Part shown: one piece after another, positions 9,691 to 20,460 of the stretch
Layout of the letters: every line of letters starts with the position of its first letter
How positions within the stretch are numbered: position 1 is the stretch's first letter
Origin: Haemaphysalis longicornis
Lineage: Eukaryota > Arthropoda > Arachnida > Ixodida > Ixodidae
DNA length: 64,000 nucleotides
Direction: 5' to 3'
Assembly: GCA_013339765.2 (NCBI GenBank)
Contig: CM023449.1
Span: 15,289,811-15,353,810, forward strand
The notes under the pieces: model-generated
Database searches by the model: none
Told to the model about the DNA's origin: nothing
The model's input: the letters and a program-made list of their open reading frames with translations, nothing else
Position numbers and translations under genes: made by a program

Positions 9691-9706
9691 CATCGTCGTC
9701 GTCGCG

Positions 9707-10379
9707 AAGTACTAACTGTGGCACAGACACGGGAGAACCTCCGTTTGTAGCATAGCAAAACAAAGTGGAGCGCGCTGTGACCGCCGGGACATCCTGCTGT
9801 GACTTAAAAAGCGTATCGGGCATTCTTGCCTTACTGAAGAAACACCCGACAGACCTAACTTACCTGAATAAAGGTGCGTTTCACTGATTATTTCTAACTT
9901 ACCACTTCTGCCGACTAGTCATGGCTAATTCGACTGCAATAATAAGCGGTGATGGAGTAGTCGTGTATGTCAAATTACCGTTTTATCAATTTTTTTCGCC
10001 GTCTTTTTTACGTAGTTGGATCCATGGTGGATTGTAACAATATACTAAAGAGATCATAGCCCACTGCTCATTTTTTGTGAGCTCTTGCCTAACGCCAGGG
10101 GCACATAATAATAGTAGAGAAAATTGCAGTTTTGTATTTGGAATCAGCACTGACGACCTGTACAAGATAATCGTGTTTATTTATCCCTTCAAGAATTTTA
10201 ATACTTCTGTTTTAAAGGAGGGGCTTTCTCGGTGTCTTTTGAACGATACTTTTGATTTATTCATATTTATCCCCAACCGGAGGACAAAGCTTTCCAGTTC
10301 CTGAATAATTTTTTATCCGGTGTCCTCCACTTTTTCTCAAGTGGGTATAGCATTTTCCATTTACTCGTAACCCCTGACT
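9707..10379. other. No gene recognised
   Basis: AT-rich non-coding DNA. The 75-codon ORF at 10077-10304 has no recognisable motif. Confidence 0.5.
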
Positions 10380-10383
10380 TCCC

Positions 10384-10760
10384 TCAATCCAGCTTCTTGA
10401 ATATTTCCTCCAGGCGAGGTGCAAATAATACTGAAGATATAATATCTCCTTGCCTCACTCCCTTTCTGATGGAGGACTTTTCACTGTTCTTGTGAAGGAT
10501 TATCGTGTTCGTGCATTCCTTGCATGTCTCCCCCGAGTTTCTTAGGTAAGTCTCCGCTAATCCCTTGCCTCGCAATGTTTCTAGTACTGCGTCGGCCTCT
10601 GCAGAATCAAACGCCTTTTCGTTTGGCGATCTACAAATTCAATGCACACGGGATTATCACACTCGCCGATTTTCCCCATTATCTGGTTGATGACGTGCAT
10701 GTGATCAATTATTGAGTAGCCTTTCTTGAATCCGGCACTTCTGTAAATCCAGACGGACAG
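10384..10760 (-). pseudogene. RTE reverse transcriptase fragment
   Basis: On the minus strand the fragment starts AGFKKGYSIIDHMHVINQ and continues GKIGECDNPVCIEFVDRQTKR. It then passes two stops and reaches SSIRKGVRQGDIISSVLF and LEEIFKKLD. These are the RTE finger-palm blocks also present in the element at 402-2282 (AGFRKGYSTMDHIHTINQ, IRKGVRQGDTIS). The catalytic aspartates are not covered. It is a small isolated relic of a second RTE copy, with no tail or target duplication. Confidence 0.7.
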
Positions 10761-11506
10761 GACTTACGCACACATTTTGTAGCACAGTACTCTAAACTTT
10801 TGTTCTCTGCTTAAAGGGTACAAATCCCTTTGCCGCGTGCTTGAAATTGCACTTATAGCGACTGAAAGACACCCGATTGTTCCGTCCTTTTCTGTCCCGG
10901 GGACATTTTATCTCAGCCGTGGCTATGTCACACAAATTTCCGTTCCAGAACCATTTTCACCATGTCCGACACCCTAGTCGAAGCATGCCGATTTAAAGGG
11001 CCGAGCCTTCCAAGATTCTTGAACTAATAAAAAATAAGATACGACACGTGCTGACGTTTCCGCCGTCCTTTTTTTGGCAGTCGCACATTACTTCCCTGCT
11101 CAGGTTTTCCTTGAACAGGGCCATGACCACTTCACCTATTCCTTTCTTCCTTCTGGGCGCTTACTCGTTTTATCTGCAACAATTTCTAGGCAGCCACTCG
11201 GATATGCGCTGTGTTCCTGCTCTTGGAATAAGTTTTGTTTGCTACTGATATCACAAATTTTGTTTCATAAATAATGGTTACAAACAAACGTGGTTTTAAG
11301 GTACCTGAATCTGTTTGCCACTGCGAAAAGACTATGTGCCTTTTGCGCTGGCTTGGTGGCGTCGCTTACGAGCTGTGTTCAGCGCCTTCTTGCGGACAAC
11401 AAAGAAATAATCTTTCTGTCCCGCGAGCAGACGACGTCCCGTTGCATCAGCACGAGGAAGAAAGCATGGCCGCTATTCGGTTGCGGTGCAGTACAAACGG
11501 TCAAAC
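10761..11506. other. No gene recognised
   Basis: Non-coding DNA with overlapping short ORFs (11048-11529) in all three plus frames and no domain signal. Confidence 0.5.
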
Positions 11507-11524
11507 GGTGCTTTATTAAAGTGA
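11507..11524. repeat. Target-site duplication of SINE, left copy
   Basis: ggtgctttattaaagtga, repeated exactly at 11761-11778 on the other side of the SINE. Such an 18-bp perfect duplication is the hallmark of LINE-driven insertion. Confidence 0.95.
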
Positions 11525-11760
11525 TTTGATTGATTGTAGGGTTTAACGCGCCGACGCAACGCAGGCGATGAGGCGCGCCGTAGTGGAGGGCTCCGGATTA
11601 ATTTTTACCACCTGGGGATCTTTGACGTGCGCCGAAATCTCGTACACACGGGCGTTTTTGCTTTTCGCCTCCACCAGAAAAGCGGCCGCCGCGGCCGTGA
11701 ATAGAACCCGCGACCTCGTGCTCAGCAGCGCAACGCCTTAGCCACTGAGCCACCGCGGCG
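11525..11760 (-). repeat. Ruka-type tRNA-derived SINE, complete
   Basis: Read on the minus strand it starts with a tRNA-like head (ccgccgcggtggctcagtgg, A box) and a B-box region (gggttctattcac, one base off consensus). It continues with the family body (ggaggcgaaaagcaaaaacg, cccgtgtgtacgag) and ends near tcaatcaa at 11525. The 27109 and 42103 copies share all these blocks. An 18-bp perfect target duplication flanks it, so the ends are exact and the insertion is recent. SINEs like this are pol III-transcribed and rely on a LINE for mobility; the partner is not identified here. Confidence 0.9.
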
Positions 11761-11778
11761 GGTGCTTTATTAAAGTGA
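11761..11778. repeat. Target-site duplication of SINE, right copy
   Basis: Exact partner of 11507-11524. Confidence 0.95.
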
Positions 11779-13179
11779 AAAGGTTTCGCAAAGGGGACAG
11801 AAAAGCAATCCATCACAACAAAGCCAGTTGTATACAAGCGAAGGACTGTCTCCGCGCTGAGTGGACACGCAATTTCGCCTCGGCTTCAACTGAACACCAC
11901 CGGCGTCGCGCAAAATAACGATAAAAACAAACAGACAAAAACCCATGAACGCCCTCGCGAAAAGAACCGGATGGGTGCAGGAGCATGCCTGTGTGTGTAC
12001 ATCGCCTCATGGAAGTGATAATGTGTGTGAGAGAGAAGGCGCGCGCTCGCTCCACAAAGGAGAAACTCCTGTTCTATGAGGCCACTTGTCCCCGCGAGAC
12101 AATTAAATGACGGCTCGACGTCCCAGCGGTGGAGGCAACGCTCTGATTGGTTCTGCTTTAGGTCTCGGTCAGGGCATAACTGAAATGACCCAGAATTTGG
12201 CGGACAGCTTAGTGAAGAGGACCAGCGAGCGGACTTTTACGGTGCATGTAGAAGCGAATCTCTCACGCGTAAACTGCACTGTTACTTGTCGGTTACAGGA
12301 AGGGATTTGATGCCTGTCGTGTGTGTGAAATAGCGACCAAATGTTCTTGTGTATATTGGGCACAAAGGATATTGCCTTGAGCCATGCCTTGGATTTGTTT
12401 ATTAAAGACGATAGTCTTTCTTGGCTTACTTAAACGCAGAAATTTTGGTCTGTCTGTATGTCACCCTGTATGTCTGCCTGTGTGTCGGTCTGTCTGTTTG
12501 TGACTCGGTTCACCCACCCGGCCAAAGGGAAATAGAAGCTGCGGAATAATCTTATATGGCCACAGCCAAATCTAAACGTTTAAGTCCGGTGTCAATGTTC
12601 ATACTTGTCAACATTGTTGAACAAGACCAAGGCATCACGCAAATGTAAGGCAGGAAAAGGATACATAAATGATATTTGCAGTCTTTCTTTATTAAAGAAA
12701 TTCATTCATACTGCGTTTTTGCGATATCAAATGAGATACTACATCAACTTCAGAAACCCGTCGCCTACTTTTGCCGCCGCTACTATAGCTCCTGGCACCA
12801 TTTACGAAATCAAACGACAACAGCGACGAAAGGTTCCACTAGATAGGTTCCACATTCCGCTCGGTACGCTCGTAGAGACGGGCAGCGTGGTTCTATAAAC
12901 GTTGTAGTAGGCTGCCTCGATTAGTGCGTCCCCGCCGTGCGGCAGCACTGGCATCGAGACACCCGACTTGGAGTAGTAAAACGCGGTAAATTTAAATTGA
13001 CTTGAGCAAACCTCTAGTGAGTTCTCTTGGGAGGCACGAGACGGGAGATGAATACTATTAGAGGTTACCCGGTAAGAGAAGGGAGCCATTTACTTGGCAG
13101 GGGCACCATACGACTATCGTCTTTTGTGGACAGTTGCAACGAAAGAGCAGGTAGGAGGCCATTTTTGTTTGCTTTTACC
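11779..13179. other. No gene recognised; (CTGT)-rich patch
   Basis: A TCTG/TGTC-rich simple stretch lies at about 12449-12503. The ORFs up to 97 codons (12605-13089) are uninformative. Confidence 0.5.
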
Positions 13180-13530
13180 GCCGGGCGGCGCCGGGCTGTG
13201 TTATCTGTGTCCCGAGTGAAGCGCATGTTCCATTCTTTCTTTCTGGTGCCACACGAATTATCTCATTTGATAGGGAGAAGGTATCGCCCTTACGCCACTG
13301 GCCTAGAATAGTCTTCTTTTATTTACACTGTTCTCGTTGTACAGTGTTCTCGACGTTTCGAGGAACTCCCGCGCCAAAAGATAAATTCCCGCAGAGCAGA
13401 CGCTGTGGCATTTCATCCCTGACCCTCTCCTGCGCACGACACTTTGTTGATTGCTGCTTCGCCGCCTGTGTATTCTTTGAGTGGTTAGGAGAGCACAAGT
13501 TCACTCCAATAAACTTGTTTTGCAGCGTAA
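13180..13530 (+). repeat. Ty3/Gypsy-type LTR copy (solo)
   Basis: It aligns over about 330 bp with the LTR that follows the Gypsy integrase at 35007-35378. Shared blocks are gcgccgggct.tgttatctgt, gtgaagcgc, ttgatagggaga, cctagaat, gcagagcagacgc.gtgg and tgctgcttcgccgc. An AATAAA signal at 13509 and gataaat at 13380 fit an LTR poly(A)/promoter region. No Gypsy coding sequence adjoins it, so it is most likely a solo LTR. The exact ends are not resolved; homology begins weakly upstream of 13180. Confidence 0.65.
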
Positions 13531-15149
13531 GCTACACTACGCTACCTCATGCAGTCTTCGTGGGGCCACCCGTTTTGCCCTTGAACGAGCGTCCTCCTCT
13601 CGCTTCAACCTCGGGTGGTCCTAAGGGCTTTGAGCTTAGGAAGTTTGCACCACCGAAGTCGACATGACGATGGCCTGTGCTAGAGGAAAATGGCATTCTC
13701 TCTGTGAGTCGATTTCAGTGCCACGGATTTTCGTGGTTGGTGCGTTGCTAAAAACCGCGGGAGAAAGGGTGAAAGGGGACGGGCCCAACTTGGTTATTTA
13801 ATCTCGCACGCGCAGGAGCGCACAACCCTATTCATTGAGTCAAAACCGAGTAAATTTGTGCAAATTTACAAATTTCTTCGTCTTACTCGGCCCCAATGTT
13901 TGCCCCAACTCCTGACCAACGGATGCCATCAGCGGTCACGCTACCAGATCTGTAACAAGAGGAAGACGAGCTGTGGTCCCTCGTACAGCGTCTTAAACAA
14001 TGTCGTGAGGCGAAAAAGAGGAAAAACGCTACTTTTGCGTACAGCTTCACCACCTTCATGTCTTACGCATTAGTATGAGTTTCCTTCATTTCTTTCCCTT
14101 CAAGAAAGCTGTGTCGTCTTTGGCTGCGTGGAAATATACGGCTTGTTGCGTCTGGCCATCCAGACGTTGCCACCACTGTTGGTACTGGGCCACTCAGCTC
14201 AGTCACCACTGTTGCGACGGTGCCTTGCTCAGTACGCTATCGACGCAGCGCGTGTGGTAGATGGGGCGTTGGGACTCTTGAGGGGGGACATAGAAATGAA
14301 GGATAAACGGGGGGTAGAGCAGGTGCCTTTCTTAATGCTAGGTCTTCATTGGGGGGAAATTCCAAGTTCGTTGACTGTTAGGCATGTGATATCGAAACTG
14401 CTTAGTACAACCTGGATTGCCGACGTAGTAAAGGGCAAGGTGGTTCTCATTCTCTCATCTCTCAAGGTGGTTCTCCCCTCTCATTCTGTATATCAGCAGA
14501 TGCGTAGTATGCACTGCTGCCCCAAATTCTTAGTTTCGCTCGTAGCTTGAGTTAACGCTGGTTCAGGGAAATCTGTGAAGCCAGTACCCAAAGAACGCGT
14601 TCGCAATGGAATTAAGCACATCAACGGTATACAAAGAAATAACAATAACAACAGTTGGCCTCCGTGCCACAAAACGTAACCGTAGGAGGGGACAGTGGGC
14701 GACCAACGGGCACTCCACACGGGCACGCGCCTCGAGGCCCACTGAGCCTGAATTCTTGTCCGCTTAAATTCTTGTCTTCAATTCTTGAGTTTTAGATTTC
14801 TCACTGTATTTCGTCTCAGGATTGTCCGATACCACATTTTCATTAAAAAAATGAAATGTAACGTTAATGTAACGACACGTTTTATACTTCGAGGTGAAAC
14901 TGGAACGCGTTCCTTTCGCAATAAAGGAATTTGTAACGGGAACTGGTTTCAAAATTGGGAAGGAACGAGGAACGAGCTTTCGTTCCTGTTTTAGAGGAAC
15001 GTGTACAACACTGCCCGCGAAGCCGTAACGGGCTGCAGCAATGGCACGGCATAGACGCTCTGATTTCAGTTCCTGCTCGGGGCATCACTCACTGTAACCA
15101 CCCTGCTCCTCAGGAGTACATTATTTGGCGTGGCCTACCCATTTCGAAG
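13531..15149. other. No gene recognised
   Basis: Non-coding. A small hairpin (gtctggccatccagac) lies near 14149. The 140-codon ORF 14128-14550 shows no known domain and I do not call it a gene. Confidence 0.45.
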
Positions 15150-15151
15150 TA

Positions 15152-16043
15152 CAGTTAAACCTGGATATAACGAATTTGACAAAATTCACGAAATTTTCGT
15201 TACATGCAGGTTTCCAGCTAAGGCTTGCGTGAATGAAGGAGAAAGGCAGCCAAAGTGCTAGACATCACTGATGGGGAACTCACCGCACAAAGATTTATTT
15301 CATGGTGAAAAACTGCGTGATTTCCGCCTTCTGCTTTCCCACGAGCTTAGGCACTACACGGCACTACAAAGAAGCAACGTCGCTTACCCCCATATTCACA
15401 AAGGAAACTTAGGTAGCCCTTCTGACACTTTCGGTGCCTTAACCCGTTTCAAGGACCATACCGATTCTGAAAGGGCGCCTTTTCGCGAACTCGATGTTCT
15501 TTACCGCACTCAAAATTGGCGAGAGGGTGCCAGCTGGGATACTGTACCGTCGGGCGGTGACGTTCTTCTTTCTCGGCGGAGGAGACGGCATTTAGAATTG
15601 CGAGCTTCTCTTAAAAAGACCAAACTATTCGTTTTGTGGCAGCAGAACTCATCACCCAAGAACCGACACCACAGATAGCAGTTGAGACGCGCGACTACAC
15701 GCCTACTGGCAGGCACCCAAGCGACCCCGCACTCTCAATGGAAACGCACTGTAGTGTGCGGTGTGGACGAAGTGCGCTAAATAAGTGAATTTCTCCAGCC
15801 AATGTTTCAGAAAAAGTGCAAAAAACAATGGCTCATCAGCGTGGTGAATTCGTTACATGAAGGTTAACCGATGCGACGCTTTTGTTACATAGAGGTCCAA
15901 ACACATTGCCAACAATGCGACGCTTTTGTTACATAGAGGTCCAAACACATTGCCAACAATGGTTCTGGCAACGGGGATCTCGAAAAACGTCGCTAAATCC
16001 AGGAATTTGTTACATAGAGGTTTGTTTCATCTACGTTTACCTG
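15152..16043. mobile_element. pogo/Tigger-like non-autonomous DNA transposon
   Basis: The left end cagttaaacctggatataac (15152) and the right end (about 16021-16043, ending tacgtttacctg) are imperfect inverted repeats, 19 of 25 bases alike. Both are flanked by the dinucleotide TA, at 15150-15151 and 16044-16045. The 'aacctggatataacgaa' terminus is typical of pogo/Tigger-type Tc1-mariner elements. The 892-bp interior has no transposase. It holds several cgttacatagaggt sub-repeats and a 44-bp tandem duplication (15871-15914, 15915-15958). A related right half lies at 51440-51664. Confidence 0.7.
15871..15958. repeat. 44-bp tandem duplication inside the DNA transposon
   Basis: Two identical units beginning atgcgacgcttttgttacat, head to tail. 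The related copy near 51500 has only one unit. Confidence 0.85.
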
Positions 16044-16045
16044 TA

Positions 16046-16716
16046 ACGTGCAGCGGGTGTTTTCTATTGCCAAATTGACGCGGTTCCGCCAGCACCGCCA
16101 CCACCCCTGCCCTCCGTTCGCTTCGCGCGCGCTGTGCTGCGAGAGATACTCTTTTTCGCTCCCTCCAATACATGGTTTTTCCTTATTAGTGTCGGTAGAT
16201 GCGAGAGCGTAACTGCGTCATCTATAAACCCGGCCAATCCCTCTCCCCACTGCTTGCAACTCCCTTACAACCTAGCTTTTTCCCTCATGCACATGCGCAC
16301 AGGGTTGTACCAGAGCTGTTTTTCTGCTTTTGCGGGACCGCCAGATTTTTCTTCGGCCTAGGCGTATGAAGCTCCGCTGTTACTTGTAATGAAGAAAATC
16401 TGTCGCTGCAGTCGCGAGCCGTCATGGGAGCCACCATGGAAGCTAGAAGCGTTCCTTCGTTACTTGCTCTGGTTTGCAACGTGCCTTCTTATGGCTTTTG
16501 ATGACGGAGGCGAGAATAGAGAAACGCCTCGAAATTCAGAAAACGTAGCTAAACTTGGACTTGTTGCGAAAACCCGCGAAAACGCTCGGTGCGACCCTTG
16601 AGTTATTGTCACGTGCTCGTCTCCTTGGCTTCTTGCTATAAACTGAACCAGCGGCCAACCCCTTTCTACGGGTACACGCCTCTGGGATAAGCGGACCCAT
16701 AGGCTGGAGTAGGAAG
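16046..16716. other. No gene recognised
   Basis: GC-richer non-coding DNA with no clear repeat family or coding signal. Confidence 0.45.
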
Positions 16717-17578
16717 ATGAAGACGCTAGCTGATGCTGGTGTGCGTGCTATTGGTATTTTTTCACAATTTCTATATTGGAGTTATTCGCTACGAATTCAA
16801 GATTACACACCCATTTTTATGGCAGAATTTTTAGCAATAGCTCTCGCTCTACGCAAAGTACCACAGCATGTATCAAAAACCATCACATTATCCGATTCGA
16901 TGGCAGTTATATCGGTAATTCGGTAAATCTCGGTGTCACAGCTCCCGTTCAATTGGGAATACCTAATGTGGCTCTCTTTGCATCTTCAAGATTGAGACGA
17001 TATTGGTATTTAGACGCTACTCGTTCAGACTCACTTGCATCATTTGAAGAGTATTAACATTTTTGTGGTTCTCGGCAGTGAGAAGTGACCTTCACTGAGC
17101 TACGCTGCAGGACTCGAAGGCTTACTTTCAATCTGTTCAGATTAGGACTTTCACCTACGAAACTATGTGTGCGGTGCCAGGTCTTTGAAACAATCAAACA
17201 TTTTTTCCTCAACTGCCGCCGTTCCTCACTAGCTAGACTGAAGGGCCGAATTGAGCGTTCGGGGTTGAGTTTTTTTATTCCACTTATATCATCTATTGGC
17301 GCATCAGATTTGGGGTTTGCAAAAAGGGATATATATGATTGCATTCAAAATTTTCTTTCTGCTTCAGGTTGTTTGAATTGCTGAAGGGTGCTATAATGGG
17401 TACTTCTGGTTTTATTGATGACCAAGTTTTCTTTTACGGCTTTTTTCCGGAAATAATTTAGTATTTTGTGGTGCCCACGCAGTTTAAACAACCGATTTAG
17501 CCCTGGCCAATCCCACCTTGTCGGTACGTGCCAAAATCTTTGAGGACATCATCAGCATCATCATTATATCTGGGACAT
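16700..17578 (+). mobile_element. 5'-truncated LINE with (CAT)n tail
   Basis: Extent of the truncated LINE whose coding relic is at 16717-17384. The 3'UTR follows to about 17550 (agccctggccaatcccacc, aaaatctttgaggacatc) and ends in catcatcagcatcatcat at about 17549-17572. No target duplication was resolved. Confidence 0.6.
16717..17384 (+). pseudogene. LINE 3' end: RNase H and C-terminal zinc region
   Basis: The first frame (16717-16926) carries AEFLAIALALRKVP and TLSDSMAVISVI, the E and second D of an RNase H domain. After several stops, the frame 17085-17384 gives RTRRLTFNLFRLGLSPTKLC, then C-x2-C...HFFLNCRR (CVRCQVFETIKHFFLNCRR) and a terminal LGFAKRDIYDC. That is the cysteine-histidine tail typical of I/LOA-type ORF2 proteins. 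Reverse transcriptase and endonuclease are missing, so the copy is 5'-truncated. Protein similarity to the I element at 20068 is low, so it belongs to another family. Confidence 0.65.
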
Positions 17579-18229
17579 TGCAGCCGCCCTTATCTGCCAA
17601 TACTATCCCGTTTGTTATTATAAATATTACTTTCGAATACATGCCCTTCGCTGCCACGTCACAATATGGAAGGTAACCTTGTTGGTTTTGAAAACTTTCT
17701 TGGGAACGTCCAAATTCAATATTGTCGCCTAAAAGGTTCCCGAAACCTTTGTGCACGTGTCTAGATCTAATTCCCTTTGTCGTGGGTGACCCAGAAAATA
17801 TAAGAAAAAGTATGTAAGGCAGGCTCCAAGACCTGCGTGTCTTTAAAGCAAGGGCAGCATGAAAAGTGTACGAGGCAGCGGGAAAACTCATTTACGCGTT
17901 ACGCAAATATGTAGTTTGTGTCTGTCCCTGCACTCCGACTTTGGAAAGACGCGGGAAGCTCCTGGCGTATTTTTAGATAGCGTCAGGATGAAAGGGCTAG
18001 ACCTTTAGACATCTGGTTAGAACGTCGAAACTAAAAAGGGTACGTACTACTCTGGCAGAAGAAAAAAGAGGAGTCGTTCGCAGGAATAGGAAATATGAAA
18101 AAAAAAACACGAAAAGAGGCCATGCAACAATTGAGTTCCGGAAAGCACCGAGCGGCGAGTTGGCTGTTCTTCGCTGAAAAAATCCCGAACCATCTCCAGT
18201 GACGTGAAACCTGGGGAAGGGTGAAGCAT
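17579..18229. other. No gene recognised
   Basis: Non-coding. It may include the 3' non-coding part of the Gypsy element that begins at 18230, but no LTR could be identified. Confidence 0.4.
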
Positions 18230-20053
18230 GTAGTGTATAGGTTAATTCTTGGCGCCTTGGCGCTTTTGCCAACGGAGATGAACCCGTTGGGGGGTAGAGG
18301 TATAAAGCTTTGGTGTAAAAGTCTCGTGTTTTTGTAGCACGATTCGTTCCAGCGCGAGGCGTAAACGAATTTGTGCTTCGCGGAGCATGAACGAACAATG
18401 TCAGCTAGTACTTTAGACACGAAGTACCGGCCGTGGTATGTGAAGAGCTGTCGGGGAGCGCCGTGGTGCAAGAGAAGATCGTGGAGGAGTAAGCCGGCGA
18501 CATCAGTAGCACAGCTTTAGTGCGGAGGGCCCGCATTATTGCAAATCGGATTGCGGAATCAGTCGCTATGGCAAACCATTTGTTTCCAGATGTCGAGGAG
18601 GAAAAAGGGCATAGTAAGTCCATCCCAACGCAATGAAATGGTTCACTGGGCACGTCGAGTGGCTGGAGTAGTCTAGCAGGGGCCTGAGGTATCCGTTTGA
18701 ATCGTTGAAAAGGGTCCCAGGCGTTGACACATGGACACACCGATCTGTAAAGACCTGGCCAAAAGAAGTGCCGGCGCACGCTGTCGTAAATGCCGCGTTA
18801 GCGCCAGGTGGTCCGCGGTGGGCACGTCGTGCAGCTGGTGAGGCACCGAGCGAAAGAGGTGGTCGGGCAATGACCAGTGGCCACAAAACTTGTGACAGGT
18901 AAGGTATTCCGTCGTGAAGCGGGTAGTTGTTCAGAGCAAGAGCGGATGTGGGAGAGCCAGAATCAACCATGATCGCTCGCAAGGAAGCGTAGCGGCGCTG
19001 TTCACTACCCATGTTAAGCAAGTCGGATATGGCTAGGACACAAGCATCGGAATTGTCATTGGAGGGATCAGGAGCACCAACGGAATGATGGGACAAGCAG
19101 TCCGCCTCTTGAAGCAGGCGGCCATAGTGACAGGTGATGGTGAAGGTGTAATCTTGCAAGCTTAAAGCCCAACGTCGAAGGCGGCCGAGTGGATCTTTAA
19201 GAGACGAGAGCCAGCACAAATGCCTGATGACCTGTAACTACTGTGAAAGGTTGGCCGTATACAGGTAGGGGCGAAATATTCCTACTGCCCATACGAGGGC
19301 AAGGCACTCACGTTCACGTTCTGCGATTGAATAGTTCGGTTCTGGTTGTGATAGCAGACGACTTGCATGTGCGATGACTCGGTCAAGGACACTTTTTCGT
19401 TGCTCCAGTACAGCTCATATGCCGTATCCACTTCCATTCGTGCAAACTTCAGTTGGGACTTTCGGATCGAAGGGGCCTACGATCGAAGTGGCCTAAGATA
19501 AGAGACGTCAGGAGCTTAATAAAAGTGGTAAAGGTTTCGCTTTGTTCGGACGTCACCGAGAACGTGATCTTTACGAAGGACGTCAGTCCATGGGCGGGGG
19601 ATGATCGTGAAATTTGGCTAGAAGTGGACGTCTTTTGGTCATCGAGGCTGCGGAAATTATTGACGGCATGAACATTCTCAGTTTCGGGGCGCACGCCGCC
19701 AGCACCAACAAGGTGTCTAAAGATGGCGATGTCAAAAACGGCATTTCTTGGAATTGAGCTGGGGTCCGGCTTGCCGGAAAGCGGAAAGTATGGATGAAAG
19801 ACGTTCGAGATGGCTTTTCAACCTCAGAGAAAAGACAATCACGTCGTGTAAGTGCAAGAAATAAATATGCAATTCGATGCCATGGAGAAAAAAGTCTATT
19901 ATGCGCTCAAACTATTATGGCTAGCGCGTTGCACAACTAACGGGCATAACTTTGAATTCGTACGGGCCATCAGGTGTAATAAAGGCGGTTTTCTCGCGTT
20001 CAAGGTAGCCAATGCCATTTTCCCAATAACTGCTTAGTAGGTCGATTGGTGAG
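18230..20053 (-). pseudogene. Gypsy RT (part), RNase H and integrase, broken
   Basis: Reading on the minus strand from 20053: the rest of RT (YLEREKTAFITPDG, YEFKVMPV), a thumb region, then RNase H (NRTIQSQNV, ECLALVWAV, QAFVLALV, GRLRRWALSLQDYTFTI, GRLLQEADCLS). Integrase follows, with a zinc region MRRHFFWPGLYRSV, PFQRFKR and AGLLQPLDVPSEPF-type spacing, and a core start GMDLLCPF...GNKWFAIATDSA holding the first catalytic Asp. Frames change repeatedly (18405-18779, 18566-19219 and others) and stops are common. The second and third catalytic residues of integrase are not clearly readable. Confidence 0.75.
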
Positions 20054-20067
20054 AAATATTGTGCACC
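20054..20067. repeat. 14-bp target-site duplication of the I element, left
   Basis: aaatattgtgcacc, repeated exactly at 25754-25767. It lies within the Gypsy RT sequence. Confidence 0.95.
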
Positions 20068-20095
20068 CCCCGCACGGGGCACCTTGAGTATTCAT

Positions 20096-20130
20096 GGTGA
20101 CGGTACTGGCGATACCGCGGACCCCGAGCC
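20096..20130 (+). promoter_or_regulatory. Conserved 5' block of I elements
   Basis: ggtgacggtactggcgatac and cgcggaccccgagc. The same 35-bp block starts 27-28 bp from the 5' terminus in the copies at 8820 and 63245, even though the rest of the third copy's 5'UTR differs. Placement about +29 is where arthropod LINE internal promoters carry downstream elements. A promoter role is inferred. Confidence 0.5.
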
Positions 20131-20231
20131 CCCAACATAAACTGCAACCTACCGTGGTGATGTGTTTAAAGGTGAAGGGTAGAAGCCTCAAACGGTGGCC
20201 GTCGGAGCCCAGGTCAAGCTCCGGCGGATGG

Positions 20232-20260
20232 GCTCCCTGTCTGTTTACCAGGCAGGGAGC
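20232..20260 (+). other. 5'UTR hairpin of I element
   Basis: Stem gctccctgtctg/caggcagggagc, loop tttac. The single difference from the copy at 8958 turns a C-G pair into U-G. Confidence 0.6.
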
Positions 20261-20367
20261 TCCGGGACCTCTCAGGCTATCAGGGTAAGGTTTGAGAAGA
20301 AAGTACCCCCGTCCCCTGCTTCTATTACATGCCATATGGTAAATCGTAAAACCCCCCCAAACATGAT

Positions 20368-20394
20368 CGGACCTTGAAAAGGGTCCGCACCGAA
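20368..20394 (+). other. Covarying ORF1-start hairpin (copy 2)
   Basis: Stem cggacct/gggtccg (20368-20374 / 20381-20387, with one G-U pair), loop tgaaaa, then caccgaag. An A-T pair here replaces the C-G pair of copies 1 and 3. Confidence 0.55.
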
Positions 20395-20460
20395 GAATCT
20401 TTCCCACCTCTTCCTGCCATCAACTCACCGAAACCTGACAACTACCCATGTTTTTTGATA

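Larger units (their letters stand above)
8792..9706 (+). mobile_element. Short I-clade LINE copy: 5' end and ORF1 start only
   Basis: It begins ccccgcacgggg at 8792, exactly like the full-length element at 20068 whose 5' end is fixed by a target-site duplication, so this copy keeps a true 5' terminus. It carries the conserved 5' block (8820-8854), a 12-bp hairpin (8958-8969/8975-8986) and ORF1 up to the first residues of the zinc knuckles (about 9675). It then switches to (CAT)n/(CGT)n at 9677-9706. The family's normal 3' end is also a (CAT)n tail, so this may be an internally deleted, short element. The flanks show no clear target duplication. Confidence 0.7.

Noticed and set aside
14128..14550. 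140-codon ORF as a gene
   Set aside because: No recognised motif and no support from neighbouring frames.
20068..20135. HDV-like ribozyme at the I-element 5' end
   Set aside because: The ccccgcacgggg start and the following sequence do not give the nested double-pseudoknot pairing by eye, so I only call a conserved block.
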